Source of the DNA: an uncultured Marinoscillum sp.
GTDB lineage: Bacteria; Bacteroidota; Bacteroidia; Cytophagales; MED-G16
Assembly: GCA_902529805.1 (NCBI GenBank)
Contig: CABZXU010000011.1
Coordinates: forward strand, 1 to 55,504
Direction of reading: 5' to 3'
DNA: 55,504 bases
Shown: positions 54,938 through 55,504 of the stretch, piece by piece
How positions within the stretch are numbered: position 1 is the first letter of the stretch
How the letters are laid out: each line of letters opens with the position of its first letter
Notes under the pieces: generated by a model
The model's database searches: none
Told to the model about the DNA's origin: nothing
Seen by the model: only the letters and a program-made list of their open reading frames with translations
Translations under genes and position numbers: made by a program

Positions 54938-55504
54938 ACATTATTATTTTTGTTACAAACAATTTGATTCTTGTATTTTAAGTTTACGGATTCATAATAA
55001 TTCCACCCCTTAGTTGGAAGAATATTTTTATAAAATAACTCTAATTTTTTAAATTTAATATCCATATTATCAGAATTTCCAAAATAAATTTTTTGTTTTG
55101 TAATTTGAGGAATCATAATTATTTCACCATCTTCATTTACATTTAATTGTGAAATTTGTTTTTTATAAAAATCATTATTATTAATATAATTTATAAGTTT
55201 AAAAATTTTATTCCCGTTTTGAAAAAAATTAATATTTTTTTCATCAGTATATTTATGATTTTTAAAAAAAATTAATAAAACTCTTTCAGAATATTTATTA
55301 GAAACTGGAAAAATATCCCCAACATTATCAATATAATAATCATCCCCTTTATTATTAATCAATCTTGCATAAGGTTTAAATTGATTAACATTAATATTTA
55401 TAACATTATTTAAATTATTATATATTTCTATTTCTTTTATAAATTTATTTGATTTTATTTTTTTTTCAAGATTATTTAAATCAATAATTGAAGAATCATT
55501 AATC
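54934..55504 (-). CDS. ftsQ: cell division protein FtsQ, 5' end beyond window
   Basis: The frame is open to the window edge, about 190 residues, so the N-terminal cytoplasmic tail and membrane helix are off-window; the TTG at 55362 is internal. The visible part is the end of the POTRA domain and the FtsQ beta domain: KPYARLINNKG then YYIDNVGDIFPVS, exactly the FtsQ pattern, and later ISQLNVNEDGEIIMIPQ. It links FtsB/FtsL with the divisome in the periplasm. It overlaps ftsA by four bases. Confidence 0.9.
   Translation of the reverse strand, partial: INDSSIIDLNNLEKKIKSNKFIKEIEIYNNLNNVININVNQFKPYARLINNKGDDYYIDNVGDIFPVSNKYSERVLLIFFKNHKYTDEKNINFFQNGNKIFKLINYINNNDFYKKQISQLNVNEDGEIIMIPQITKQKIYFGNSDNMDIKFKKLELFYKNILPTKGWNYYESVNLKYKNQIVCNKNNNV

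Overview
The window is AT-rich and very tightly packed. About 57 protein-coding genes and one tRNA lie on both strands, with no intergenic gap longer than about 225 bases. Many neighbouring genes overlap, including convergent pairs. Gene families restricted to the phylum place it in Bacteroidota: a PorQ-type type IX secretion protein, GldA/GldF/GldG, the Bacteroidota form of RNA polymerase omega, a DUF4835 protein, an OstA-like protein and the long PurF paralogue. Starts are preceded by A/T-rich sequence rather than Shine-Dalgarno motifs, as is usual there. The very low GC content, short spacers and housekeeping content suggest a streamlined, probably marine, Flavobacteriales-like organism. 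That lineage call is inference.

Layout. Positions 1-1.7 kb hold the 3' part of a Gfo/Idh/MocA oxidoreductase and a TIM-barrel sugar isomerase. From 1.7 to 14.5 kb lie a MerR regulator and M23 peptidase, alaS, a TlpA-like lipoprotein, a thioesterase, ribE, SCO1 and PAP2 proteins, a SpoU methyltransferase, a beta-lactamase-fold lipoprotein, a Nudix hydrolase, a sialidase-like lipoprotein, a queuosine-precursor transporter and an N-terminal half of a Gfo/Idh/MocA protein. From 14.6 to 19 kb come ppk1, mdh and tilS. From 19 to 24.5 kb runs an envelope and lipid run: OstA-like, bamD, rpoZ, DUF4835, a small membrane protein, fabI and ispE. From 24.5 to 30 kb lie thiL, an A-type Fe-S carrier, a PurF-like protein, a flavin reductase and dnaA. 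From 30 to 36.5 kb come a GH3-like protein, dxr, rseP, porQ and hslU. From 36.5 to 47 kb lie a SixA phosphatase, a frameshifted glycosyltransferase 9, pyrR-pyrB, a GntP permease, a large outer-membrane receptor, a possible winged-helix protein, glutamine cyclotransferase and an SCP2 protein. From 47 kb to the end, all on the minus strand, are tRNA-Leu, a duplicated-domain secreted protein, dnaN, gldG-gldF-gldA, ftsZ, ftsA and partial ftsQ.

The genes are mostly core functions: replication initiation and clamp, division, isoprenoid and fatty-acid synthesis, pyrimidine and vitamin synthesis, tRNA modification and aminoacylation, and outer-membrane biogenesis. I saw no phage, transposase, CRISPR array or recognised defence system.

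The most notable signals are five. Two complementary halves of what looks like the same oxidoreductase subfamily lie in opposite orientation about 14 kb apart, as an inversion through the gene would leave them. A GT9 glycosyltransferase is broken by one base in an A6 run. A 12-bp perfect palindrome lies between dnaA and the GH3 gene, and its half-site recurs twice upstream of dnaA. An orphan gene looks like a winged helix interrupted by a long insertion. An (AAT)13 tract encodes poly-Asn in the GntP permease. I did not find a clearly new multi-gene system.
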